Position numbers and translations under genes: made by a program. The notes under the pieces are model-generated. The model was not told the DNA's origin, did no database searches, and was given only the letters and a program-made list of their open reading frames with translations. A stretch of DNA of 64,000 nucleotides from Anabaena azotica FACHB-119 (GTDB lineage: Bacteria; Cyanobacteriota; Cyanobacteriia; Cyanobacteriales; Nostocaceae): the NCBI RefSeq assembly GCF_014697625.1, contig NZ_JACJSG010000014.1, positions 1 through 64,000 of the forward strand. The letters run 5' to 3'. Position 1 is the first letter of the stretch. Each line of letters opens with the position of its first letter. This document shows positions 26,823 to 35,178 of this stretch, in pieces.

Positions 26823-27026
26823 GATTATTACCGCAATCATTTTTCGGCTAACTCATACCGTTAAAGCAGAACCGCTTACGGTAGGTGCAAAGCAGGAATT
26901 TAAAGGTATGTTTTGGTTGGGAAGGAAGTAGGCGGAGAACAAGCAGGAATATAAATTGGACGGGATTATTGAAGAAATTCCGTCCAATTTATATAGAGAA
27001 TTTAGAAATTATTGATTTGTCTAGTT

Positions 27027-27891
27027 TCAGGAAATTTCAATTTGCTCGATAATTTGACGTAATTCGTCTAGGGTATTTATGGTCTTAATACTGCGTTGAA
27101 TTGTCTTGAGTTGCTCTAAATTGGATATTTGAGAAATTTGTGACATCAGTTGTAAACCATCATTACCAAATTTAAACTCTAAATCTAGTTCAATACTTGA
27201 CAGCCTCTCCTCACGTCTTCCTTGTTCTCTACCTTCTCTTAAAATTTGTTGATACCAAGGTGATTCAGTTAATATTGCCATATCCCACCTCATAATTTGC
27301 TGAACTAGGGCGCTATCTAATACGAATGTAGCAAAAAAAGCCATGACTGTTTCTAATTGACTCAATTGCTCATCAGCACGAAGTATTTGTAATGCTCGTT
27401 GTATTGTCGATTCTTCTGCACCACCTTTAAGTAAGGGTACAAAAGGTACTAAAGATGGTACAGATTGAGTGAAAGCTATCTCTACATCAACTTCCCAAAG
27501 ATTAATTACGCGGTAGTCTTGACGTGCTTGTAATCCTGCAAATTCTGATTGATAACCTGTGGGGATTTCTGACTCATTCCCCTTGAGGATATTAATTAAT
27601 ACTGGAAAGATGGGTAGATTGTATTTCTCTTCTGCTAGTGCTGTATATGCCCGCATTCTTTTAGGCATTTCGGGTTTATAGCGTAATTGTAGCTCATTGA
27701 GAACAAGAAATTCGCCATATTGAAGACTCGTAGCGCGTATTAATACATCGCTCTCGCGGCTAATCCATTGAAATTCGGAATTGATTATTTCTCCAGTAAT
27801 AATATCAGGAATTTGTGTTACCCATTTTACCCAGTTTTCCGGGGCAAGGCTAATTAATTTTTTCGTACTGATATCTGCTTTTTTTTGCCAT
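27027..27891 (-). CDS. Rpn/DUF4351-type nuclease-like protein gene, frameshifted at an A8 run
   Basis: The intact downstream frame (27668-27027, 213 residues) contains LQARQDYRVINLWEVDVEIA and a C-terminal helical part typical of cyanobacterial Rpn-type PD-(D/E)XK or DUF4351 proteins. The frame stays open further upstream and encodes well-conserved residues (LAPENWVKWVTQIPDI, SEFQWISRESDVL, GEFLVLNELQLRYKPE) without any ATG, GTG or TTG. An ATG at 27891 begins MAKK, but it reads out of frame because of an 8-base A run (27879-27886 as T on the plus strand). With seven A residues it would read MAKKADISTKKLI and join the conserved frame. The gene is therefore a recent frameshift, a slippage-dependent gene, or a sequencing error. 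An N-terminally shortened product from 27668 is unlikely to fold. Confidence 0.7.
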
Positions 27892-27937
27892 ATTATATCT
27901 CTGGTTGGTAGTAAGCGATCGCACCCACAAAACCACG

Positions 27938-29614
27938 TTACAATTTATTTGATATTGTCCTAAATTTCTCTACAGAACCTAAAGAATAATCTTCTAATTT
28001 AAAGTCGCCAAAGGGTTTATTTACTAGTCTATCTCGTAAAGCTTCATCTATGACCACAGCTTTTGACTGTCTTTTAACACCTATAATAATTACACTTCTT
28101 TGATATGCAGTTAAATCTCGGTTGTTTTGACAATCACTGCTTTGAAATTGTCCTAAATTTAATAGGCGATAATTTTTAACGCTTGCTGTCCTTTGAAATA
28201 TTCTTTTGGTTAAATATTGTACCTGTTGCGATCGCTCGAAAGCTTTACGTTGTCCAACTGCTAAACTACCTTCACAAGCAGCAGTACCAACAGCGATAAT
28301 TTCCTCTGGATTTTCCATTATCTCCTGTAGATTTTCTTGTTCTAAACTTAATTTTAAAACATCAAGACTAATGACTCTATCGTTATTTTTAATTTGAAAA
28401 TTACTACCTGATAGCCATTTATAATCTATTGATAAAACAGCTACATTAAATCTAGCAATTCTTCCTTGACTATCTTTACCTTCCACATAAGGAAAGTAAG
28501 CGATTTTGCCTTTTCTTTGCGGTGATTGGCTTGGGGGTGGTAATAAGGTGAATCTGGGATAACCTATCAGGAAAGCAACTAAACCTAGTAACCCAACAGA
28601 AACTATGAGAGCGGCACAAAATGCAATTAAAGGTACTTTGTTGAGGGTTTTTGTTGGGGATTTTAAGGGTGGATGAGGTTTGAGTTGAGTTTGCTGTTCA
28701 CTTGGAGGAAATTCTTTGACATTAACAGTAACTTCCTGCTCAATAGCTCGTAGACGCTGTAAAATTCCTTTGGCATTTGTAGGACGATTTTTTAATTCTG
28801 GTGCTATTAACCAATCAATTAAATTTAATAATGAGGGGGAAATTTCCTTAGCATAGTTGCGCCAATGTAATATGTTCTTCCGCTCATCATACATATCTAA
28901 GGGATGTTGTCCTGTGAGTAAAAAGACAAAGGTACGTCCCAAGCTGAAAAAGTCGGATTTTGCTACAGTTTGTCCGTTCATTTGTTCGGTTGCGCTGTAA
29001 CCAGATAATAAGGTTGGTGTGGTAGTTCCAGTGGAGTAAGTTCTAGCTGCACCAAAATTAATTAAAACTACTTTGCCATCAGGTCGCAGTAGAATATTTG
29101 CAGGTTTAATATCTAAATGCAGGTATTGTTGACTATGTACCAAATCTAAAACCTCTGCCAACTGTATCAACCAAGTAATAGCTTGTGCTGAGGAAATTGG
29201 CTGATACTGTCGTTGTTGTAGCCAGTCTTCTAAGTTCGTCCCGGTAATTTTTTCCATGACGATGCAGTGGATAATCTCTCCATCTCTGGTTTGATGCTGG
29301 AAGTAACTATCGACTTTAGGAATACCAGAATGATTTAGCTGTCCTAAAACTACTGCTTCTCGGCGAAACAGTTCTACGGTTTGAGGATCGCTGGCGAGGT
29401 TGGCTTTGAGGACTTTGAGTATTTTGGCTGTGTTTTTTTCGTAGGCTTGATAAATTTTTGCCAAGCCATTTGTATCAGATAAACATTGTGTCACCCGATA
29501 GCGTCCTAACAATTGCAATTGGGAACCACAACTTTGACAAAAACGGTTTTCCTGATTACGGGGATGGTTAGGCTTGGGGCAAACTGGATTTATACAAAAA
29601 GAGTCATTAGTCAT
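27938..29614 (-). CDS. Membrane-anchored Ser/Thr protein kinase homologue with zinc ribbon and NFG motif
   Basis: A 558-residue protein. Four cysteines (7, 12, 26, 29) form an N-terminal zinc-ribbon. A Hanks-type kinase domain follows (about 38-290): ILKVLK with Lys67, HLDIKPAN with Asp168 (HLD instead of HRD), and INFGAAR, where Asn186 replaces the metal-binding Asp of DFG. The LSGYSATEQ activation segment is conserved. A transmembrane helix (about 330-352) leads to a 190-residue extracytoplasmic domain with two Cys, which I do not recognise. Loss of the DFG Asp suggests weak or absent phosphotransfer, so it may be a pseudokinase receptor. The kinase fold is certain. The stop lies just beyond the start region of the frameshifted Rpn-type gene. 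Confidence 0.88.
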   Translation of the reverse strand: MTNDSFCINPVCPKPNHPRNQENRFCQSCGSQLQLLGRYRVTQCLSDTNGLAKIYQAYEKNTAKILKVLKANLASDPQTVELFRREAVVLGQLNHSGIPKVDSYFQHQTRDGEIIHCIVMEKITGTNLEDWLQQRQYQPISSAQAITWLIQLAEVLDLVHSQQYLHLDIKPANILLRPDGKVVLINFGAARTYSTGTTTPTLLSGYSATEQMNGQTVAKSDFFSLGRTFVFLLTGQHPLDMYDERKNILHWRNYAKEISPSLLNLIDWLIAPELKNRPTNAKGILQRLRAIEQEVTVNVKEFPPSEQQTQLKPHPPLKSPTKTLNKVPLIAFCAALIVSVGLLGLVAFLIGYPRFTLLPPPSQSPQRKGKIAYFPYVEGKDSQGRIARFNVAVLSIDYKWLSGSNFQIKNNDRVISLDVLKLSLEQENLQEIMENPEEIIAVGTAACEGSLAVGQRKAFERSQQVQYLTKRIFQRTASVKNYRLLNLGQFQSSDCQNNRDLTAYQRSVIIIGVKRQSKAVVIDEALRDRLVNKPFGDFKLEDYSLGSVEKFRTISNKL

Positions 29615-29723
29615 TAGTCATTAGTCCATAGAAAGGGGAAAGGGGAAAGGGGAAAGGGAAAAGACTTCTCCCTTTCCCCCTTAACCTTTTACCTTTTCCC
29701 CTCTTCTTCCCCTACTTATCTAT

Positions 29724-30584
29724 CTATCTATCATGAGAATGGTTTTCCTGATATTCTGCTAAGAATGCGGCGATGGTTTGTTGAAAGGCTTGGGGTGCAG
29801 TTAAAAAAGGCCAGTGATTACCGGGTGTTCGGTACAGGCGGAAGTTTTTGAGATAGGTTTTGTAGGGTTTGATTTGCCATTCTTGGCGGTTGAGTCCCTG
29901 TTCTGGTTGAACAAATAAGGCGGGAGTTTCTAGGGGAATGGTGAAACCGGGGACGCGCAATACATCATCAAATATGCCGTCACGGGCGGCTATGGTAAAT
30001 TTGCTACCCCAACTACCATCGGGTTTTTGTTCGATTCCGGCTTGAAATACTTTTTGTTGTAGGGGACTCCAGCCTTGGAATTGGTTTAATTGCTTTGCTG
30101 TTTGTTCGGCTTGTGCGTAGCTGGTGAAAGGCCCCATCGCTTTGAGAAAGGATAGGAAGCGGTAAAGCAGGGGGAAGGTGAGGCGGAAGAGGCTGGGCAT
30201 TTTCCAAATGAAGATGGGATCTATCAACACCATACTCCGCAGGCGTTGGGGATTTTGTCTTGCCCAAATTACTGCTAATTTACCTGTCCATGAATGGCTG
30301 ACGATGTGGGCAGATGTCCATCCTAAATGATCCATCAAGGCTTCTAAGTCGGCGATCGCACTCTCAAAGCTATAATCTTTCTCTGGCTTGCTGCTTTCGC
30401 CATGACCCCGCATATCTGGCGCTACTATGTGATAGTCTGCCGCTAAGTATTCTCCTAAACTAGACCAGACTAAGGCATGGTCGCCTAAACCATGTAATAG
30501 CAGTAATGGTTCTTTACCTTGATTCCATTCCAAGTAAGACAGTTGGATATCAGCTTTTGATAGGGTTTGGCGTACAGGCATCAT
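29724..30584 (-). CDS. Alpha/beta fold hydrolase
   Basis: A 286-residue alpha/beta hydrolase. The oxyanion region LLLLHGLGDHALVWSSL is at about residue 27. The nucleophile elbow is SHSWTGKL, a variant of GxSxG with Ser at the first position. VAPDMRGHGESSKPEKDY is the usual strand-turn after the oxyanion hole. The catalytic His is likely in the C-terminal GNHWPF. The sequence is closest in pattern to small esterases and epoxide-hydrolase-like enzymes; the substrate cannot be told. Two adjacent Met codons are possible starts. The downstream spacer holds ggaaagggg repeats. Confidence 0.85.
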   Translation of the reverse strand: MMPVRQTLSKADIQLSYLEWNQGKEPLLLLHGLGDHALVWSSLGEYLAADYHIVAPDMRGHGESSKPEKDYSFESAIADLEALMDHLGWTSAHIVSHSWTGKLAVIWARQNPQRLRSMVLIDPIFIWKMPSLFRLTFPLLYRFLSFLKAMGPFTSYAQAEQTAKQLNQFQGWSPLQQKVFQAGIEQKPDGSWGSKFTIAARDGIFDDVLRVPGFTIPLETPALFVQPEQGLNRQEWQIKPYKTYLKNFRLYRTPGNHWPFLTAPQAFQQTIAAFLAEYQENHSHDR

Positions 30585-30971
30585 TTCTAGTAATTCAATA
30601 TATAGTCAGTGCCGTTATGGGTACTTTACGAGAACTGATAGGACGAACGCAAGTAGTAGCGATCGCCCATATTTAAAAAATTATAATTTTATGGTGATGT
30701 TCTAGGTTGTTTTCTGCTATTGGCAGCTACTTTAGTAGAACATTGTCAAAGATTTTTAGTCAGGACTTCAGTCCTTAAAAAAGGCTAAAGCCTTTACTAC
30801 GAACGAAACTCCACAACTTTATTATATCAATTTCTGCCAAAAGATTATTATAACTATATCTTTTGATGGATTACTAATAAATATAAACTGCCATAACTAG
30901 TTTATTACTTACTGCATTTTTCCCTCTTTGGTTAAGCATAAGAAAACTCGCCTATTTGCTAATCTTTTAAT

Positions 30972-31553
30972 ATGACTATAATTAGACATAACTCTTTAAA
31001 TAACTCAGTAAATTCCTCAGATCAACTGGCTCGTAAGCAGTTTGAAGAACAGCGAATGCGAGATGTCCGGCTTTTGCTGTTAAACTTATCTGAGAATGAA
31101 GAAGCAACTATTAAGTTGGTTTTAGATTGCCTTTATGATATTGGCGCAGTCAATTTTATCAACCAAAAGTTTCGCTATCGACCTTTTAACCGAGTAATGA
31201 AATCAATTGCTGGGATGTCTAAACCTATATTTAGGATTTATGCGTGGCATTGGTTTCGGAAAAATTGCCCTCAATTGATTGCTAATTGGTTATACACTCA
31301 AGTGGCTTTTGAAAATCCTATCAATGTGCCTCAAGAAATAGAAGTGGAAGCTTCAGCAATTCAGCAGCCTCAAATGTTAGCAGCCAAAAATGCGATTCGG
31401 GAAATTAAGGCTTTACGTCATCAAATTAGATGGCTGACGGGTATTATTATCATCTCACTTTCTACTTTAGGGATAGTAATTACTACATTTAACCGCAACC
31501 CACCGACATTATTACAGCGAAGTTCAAGAATTGAATCAACAATAAACCGCTAG
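30972..31553 (+). CDS. Conserved-type hypothetical protein with C-terminal membrane anchor
   Basis: I do not recognise this 193-residue protein. It has a polar N-terminus (MTIIRHNSLNNSVNSS), a helical region with KQFEEQRMRDVRLLLLNLSE and basic, aromatic segments (QKFRYRPFNRVMKS, YAWHWFRKNCP), and a single C-terminal transmembrane helix (WLTGIIIISLSTLGIVITTF) with a short tail. The topology suggests a cytoplasmic domain tethered by its C-terminus. The A/T-rich leader of 380 bases includes no clear promoter. It stands alone between divergent and convergent neighbours. Confidence 0.65.
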   Translation: MTIIRHNSLNNSVNSSDQLARKQFEEQRMRDVRLLLLNLSENEEATIKLVLDCLYDIGAVNFINQKFRYRPFNRVMKSIAGMSKPIFRIYAWHWFRKNCPQLIANWLYTQVAFENPINVPQEIEVEASAIQQPQMLAAKNAIREIKALRHQIRWLTGIIIISLSTLGIVITTFNRNPPTLLQRSSRIESTINR

Positions 31554-31730
31554 TTTATTAATAAGTTTGTAGTAAAGACCTTAGTCTTAGTAGTCAGTTG
31601 AAAAAATCGTTATGGCAGTAGCCACATAGCTGAGGACATGGATGAATCATATAATCCTGATGGTAAGCGGCTCTTAAGCCTATCACCAGTCTCCTGTCAA
31701 GAGTCCCCTGTCTAATTTCTGAGAAGGTAA

Positions 31731-33338
31731 TTATGGCGATCGCCATTCCTGAAAAACAATTTGATCGCGTCCTTTTTGTTTCGCTGTATAAAGTCCCTGA
31801 TCTGCTGTTTCTATAAGTGTTTTTTCAGAATCTTGGTGATCGGGAATGGTTGTAGCAATACCTATACTTAAAGATACGTATTCGCTGACTTCCGAAGCTA
31901 TATGAGGAATTTCTAGCGCCTTAACATTGGTACGCATGATTTCGGCGATGTGAATTGCTCCTTGAGCATTGGTATTTGGTAAAATGACAACAAATTCTTC
32001 GCCACCATAACGAGCAACAAGATCCGCAGGACGTTTTATAGACTGTTGTAGTGCCTGTGCAACTTGCTGTAAACAGATATCTCCTGCTTGATGCCCATAG
32101 CTATCATTATATTTTTTAAAGAAATCAACATCGCAGATAATTAATGATAGCAAAGTCTGCTCTCTTGCTGCCCTTCGCCATTCTTGATGGAAATATTCAT
32201 TGAAGCAACGGCGATTAGCAATTTGAGTTAGTCCATCAATATTAATCTGGCGTTTTAAATATTGAATAGCGATCGCTTGCTGAAATTGCTGGTTAATGAT
32301 CACGACAACAGTAGTCAGACTCAGAAAAATCATCGCAGACGCAACAGGTAGTAACCAGTAACCCAACTTGAGGGCAAATACACCCACAACCAAGTATCCT
32401 AAACAGCCTCCCAGCCAGCCAAGTAGTTGCCAGTGTAGATGCCAACGAGTGATCACTAAACTCCAACTGATATTGATCAGTACCAAGAGGATAATTAAGG
32501 ATTCTGGCTGGAACCTACGCAGAAAATTTTGTTGAAGTAGATTGTTAATGAAGACTGCATGAAGATACACACCACTAAAGCGAGAGTCTCGTTCAAAGGG
32601 AGTTGAGTTAACTGAATCGATACCAATAGCAGTCACACCAACCAGAACGATTTTATCTTTAAAGGTTTGAGCCGGGATTTTGCCTTGCACAACATCGGCA
32701 AATGAGTACACCGAAGCATGACGAATTTTACCCGGATAATTCAACCAAAGCGGCTCGTTTAAATTGGGTATGTGAACATGCTCCCAGGTAGAACTATAAA
32801 TCTGGCCAGTGATCAATCCCAAGGCAGGGATACCTTGAATTTGCGGCGAGATTTGACGAGTAATGCCATCAGCATCTTGCGATTTAGATATATGTCCAGT
32901 ATCAATTGCTGCTGCTTGTAATTTCGTAGTTGGCAACCAAGGTTTTCCTTGATAATCCCAAGCTTGGGCAATTACTACCAATCCATGCTGCTGCATAGCT
33001 TGTGCCAATTGCGGATCTGCGCCAGTAGTTTCCGAAAACACCATATCAAATACAACTAAATTTGGCTTGGCTGTGGATAATTGCTGGAGCAAGGTTGTGT
33101 ACTGCTGTCGCGGCCAGGGAAACCGCCCTAGTTGCTGAATGCTAGCATCATCTATGCCGATTACCACTACTTGTTGACTCCAAGGAATTTCACCCCGTAG
33201 TTGAAACAGGGAAATATAGGCTAATCTTTCCAAAGGGTTGAGAATGCCAAGTTTCAATATAAGCAAAAATATTAAGCTGGCGATGCTTCCAGGCAACAGC
33301 CAGGAAAGATTACGCCAATTAGGGAACTGCCAGTTCAT
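31731..33338 (-). CDS. CHASE2 domain-containing diguanylate cyclase
   Basis: A 535-residue sensor that would make cyclic di-GMP from two GTP. An N-terminal helix is followed by an extracytoplasmic CHASE2 domain (about 35-280), which includes VVVIGIDDASIQQLGRFPW, KPNLVVFDMVF and FKDKIVLVGVTAIG. Three transmembrane helices lie at about 288-357. The GGDEF domain (about 370-530) has an intact GGEEF (445-449) and a typical RxxD inhibitory site (Arg436, Asp439) five residues before it. The first bases overlap the end of the FecR gene by 20 bp, so they are translated together. CHASE2 is a ligand-sensing domain of unknown ligand. Confidence 0.95.
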   Translation of the reverse strand: MNWQFPNWRNLSWLLPGSIASLIFLLILKLGILNPLERLAYISLFQLRGEIPWSQQVVVIGIDDASIQQLGRFPWPRQQYTTLLQQLSTAKPNLVVFDMVFSETTGADPQLAQAMQQHGLVVIAQAWDYQGKPWLPTTKLQAAAIDTGHISKSQDADGITRQISPQIQGIPALGLITGQIYSSTWEHVHIPNLNEPLWLNYPGKIRHASVYSFADVVQGKIPAQTFKDKIVLVGVTAIGIDSVNSTPFERDSRFSGVYLHAVFINNLLQQNFLRRFQPESLIILLVLINISWSLVITRWHLHWQLLGWLGGCLGYLVVGVFALKLGYWLLPVASAMIFLSLTTVVVIINQQFQQAIAIQYLKRQINIDGLTQIANRRCFNEYFHQEWRRAAREQTLLSLIICDVDFFKKYNDSYGHQAGDICLQQVAQALQQSIKRPADLVARYGGEEFVVILPNTNAQGAIHIAEIMRTNVKALEIPHIASEVSEYVSLSIGIATTIPDHQDSEKTLIETADQGLYTAKQKGRDQIVFQEWRSP

Positions 33339-34167
33339 ACAATTGTTTTTTTCCTAGAGGTGTCACCACAACAGCCTCAACTTTGCGGTTAGCTGGTAAG
33401 GGTAAAGTAATGTCAAATTTGCCATTCAAGTCAGTGGTTTGGGTTTTTTGTGCGATCGCCAATATATTGACTGGATCAATACTGCCAACAATCCTCACTT
33501 GATTTCCTTGAGCTACCAGTTGAATAATATTGAGGTACGGATTTTCTCGTATGGGTACTGGTTTTGAAGGCGGCTGACCTGGGATGGTAAGATTTTGGAA
33601 ACCAGCCTTAACCAGTACGCTTTGTCCTTGAGCTATGGTGGCAACACCACCGTTGAGAGTAGCTACAGCCATGTTGCCGTTCGGCTGTACATTGACACCA
33701 AATTCTGTCCCGCGAACACCACTAATTCCAGCAGGAGTCTGAATTTCTAGACGTGATTCTGGAGTGGTGAATCGACGTACTTGCAACCGCACTTGTCCAC
33801 TTGTTACTTGTAGTTTGGTAATCCTACCACCGCTCTTAGTTGTCTGGAGTTGCTGCACATTTAGGGTTGTATTTTCTCCTACTTGAATGAATCCGATACC
33901 ATTATCTAAGGCAAGTTTTGTACTGGATTGATTTTTAGTAGTGATTGCATCTCCAACCCCTTGGAGTCGCATTCCACTACGCGCCACTTGAGATGTTTGT
34001 TCACGGTGATAAAACACTTCTCCGGTGGGGTTACGCACCTCTAGCCAACGGTTGACTCTGACTTGTAATTTTTGTTGTGCGGTAGAGGGATTGAGGGCAT
34101 CAATTAGCCAAACTCCTAGTAAAATTGAAGTATACGCCCACCATGTTTTGATGAATTTTTGATTCAT
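33319..34167 (-). CDS. FecR domain-containing exported protein
   Basis: A 282-residue exported protein with an N-terminal membrane or signal segment (TWWAYTSILLGVWLIDAL). A FecR domain spans about 85-190: ALDNGIGFIQVGENTTLNVQ, then LEIQTPAGISGVRGTEFGVN, the family's hallmark, and NGGVATIAQGQSVLVKAGFQ. The C-terminal part is a beta-rich domain (IVGSIDPVNILAIA). In cyanobacteria FecR proteins of this type often precede CHASE2 kinases or cyclases, as here, so the pair may form a periplasmic sensor unit. It is the second gene of a three-gene operon, with 8 bp from the gene upstream and a 20-bp overlap downstream. Confidence 0.88.
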   Translation of the reverse strand: MNQKFIKTWWAYTSILLGVWLIDALNPSTAQQKLQVRVNRWLEVRNPTGEVFYHREQTSQVARSGMRLQGVGDAITTKNQSSTKLALDNGIGFIQVGENTTLNVQQLQTTKSGGRITKLQVTSGQVRLQVRRFTTPESRLEIQTPAGISGVRGTEFGVNVQPNGNMAVATLNGGVATIAQGQSVLVKAGFQNLTIPGQPPSKPVPIRENPYLNIIQLVAQGNQVRIVGSIDPVNILAIAQKTQTTDLNGKFDITLPLPANRKVEAVVVTPLGKKQLYELAVP

Positions 34168-34175
34168 TACATTTT

Positions 34176-34550
34176 TTAGCGCAAATAAACAACTCGTGCA
34201 TCTAAGCGGTGCGATCGCAACAATCTAGACAAACACTCCGCCTCTCTTCTCTGGGAAAAACTGCCAGCGTGTACATAAGCACCTAGTTTATGTTGTGTCA
34301 TGAATGCTCCGGGAACGTGGTTTTTTACAAGATTTAAAAGACTTTCCGACTTGCCTGGAACAACAACTGTATATGGTTGGTTTGCTACTTTGCCAATGAC
34401 TATCGCTTGGCTTTGTGGGGTTGAACTGATTCTGTCTGAATGCGCTTGAGACGTACCCGCACGACAACTAGATAGCTGCGCCCCAGCCTCGCCTACCAAT
34501 AATGGCCACAAAATAGTTACAACTATCCCTGTAACTAGAAACTTATTCAT
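34176..34550 (-). CDS. Small exported protein with SPOR-like C-terminal domain
   Basis: A 124-residue protein with a clear signal peptide (MNKFLVTGIVVTILWPLLVG, cleavage near EAGAQ). The mature region ends in a SPOR-like beta-alpha-beta pattern (LGAYVHAGSFSQRREAECLS and LRSHRLDARVVYL), a domain that binds denuded peptidoglycan glycans. It heads the FecR-CHASE2 operon, 8 bp before the FecR gene. Inference: it may link wall state to the sensor module. The SPOR assignment is based on pattern only. Confidence 0.75.
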   Translation of the reverse strand: MNKFLVTGIVVTILWPLLVGEAGAQLSSCRAGTSQAHSDRISSTPQSQAIVIGKVANQPYTVVVPGKSESLLNLVKNHVPGAFMTQHKLGAYVHAGSFSQRREAECLSRLLRSHRLDARVVYLR

Positions 34551-34673
34551 TTATTCAATTAATTGTTAAAAGTGATACTTGGCAACCATATTAATCGAGG
34601 TTTTTTAAATAGTAAAAAGATTTTTAATTTTTTGTAACTTTGCTCAATTTGTGTAGAACATTTGCACTAAACA

Positions 34674-35099
34674 AACGTGAGTTCGATGAACCTCTCCCTC
34701 TCGTAAAAGGCGTTCGCGTAGCGTCTCCGTCAGGAGAGGGAAGAGAAACGAAAAAATCACCGTCTTATACCAAATTAATATGAAGCTGCATAGAATAATA
34801 TGTCGTTGACAGAACCAATACCAGAACCAAAAAAGCCTTCATGTCACTGAGGGCTAAAGCCCATAAGCGTGGTTTTCATCCCCGCTCTTAGCACGCTCCG
34901 ATGCAACTTCGTTGCTGTTTCTCAGGGGTTTTCAACCTACCCTTTATAATAATTGAACGCAGATGCACGCAGATAAACGCGGATAAATCAATGGATTTTA
35001 TATTATGTGTAACCTCATATAAAATTGGTATTACTCCCCTCTCCTCGAAGGAGAGGGGTTGGGGGAGAGGTCAAAACAACGCTTGTCGAACTCACGTTA
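34674..35099. mobile_element. MITE-like element, family D, split by a nested insertion
   Basis: The ends aacgtgagttcga and tcgaactcacgtta are like those at 26674-26822. The left half also carries a short gttcgcgtagcgtctc block. The element is interrupted after aaaaaatcaccgtctta by a 263-bp insert (34768-35030), after which the family D sequence resumes with ctcccctctcc. Confidence 0.8.
34768..35030. mobile_element. Nested family E element inserted in a family D element
   Basis: The inverted ends are TACCAAATTAATATGA and the complement of TACCAATTTTATATGA, flanked by a TTA duplication (34765-34767 and 35031-35033). The intact family D copy at 26674 has a single TTA at the same point, which gives the empty site. 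No transposase is encoded. Confidence 0.85.
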
Positions 35100-35178
35100 A
35101 ACAACATGAATACATATAGCAGTTGAGAGGTGACAGGTGACAGCTTTTACAACTGTCACCTGTCACCTGCTATAGATT

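Noticed and set aside
34901..35119. A 72-codon frame
   Set aside because: It lies across nested family E and D elements, with repeat-derived residues.
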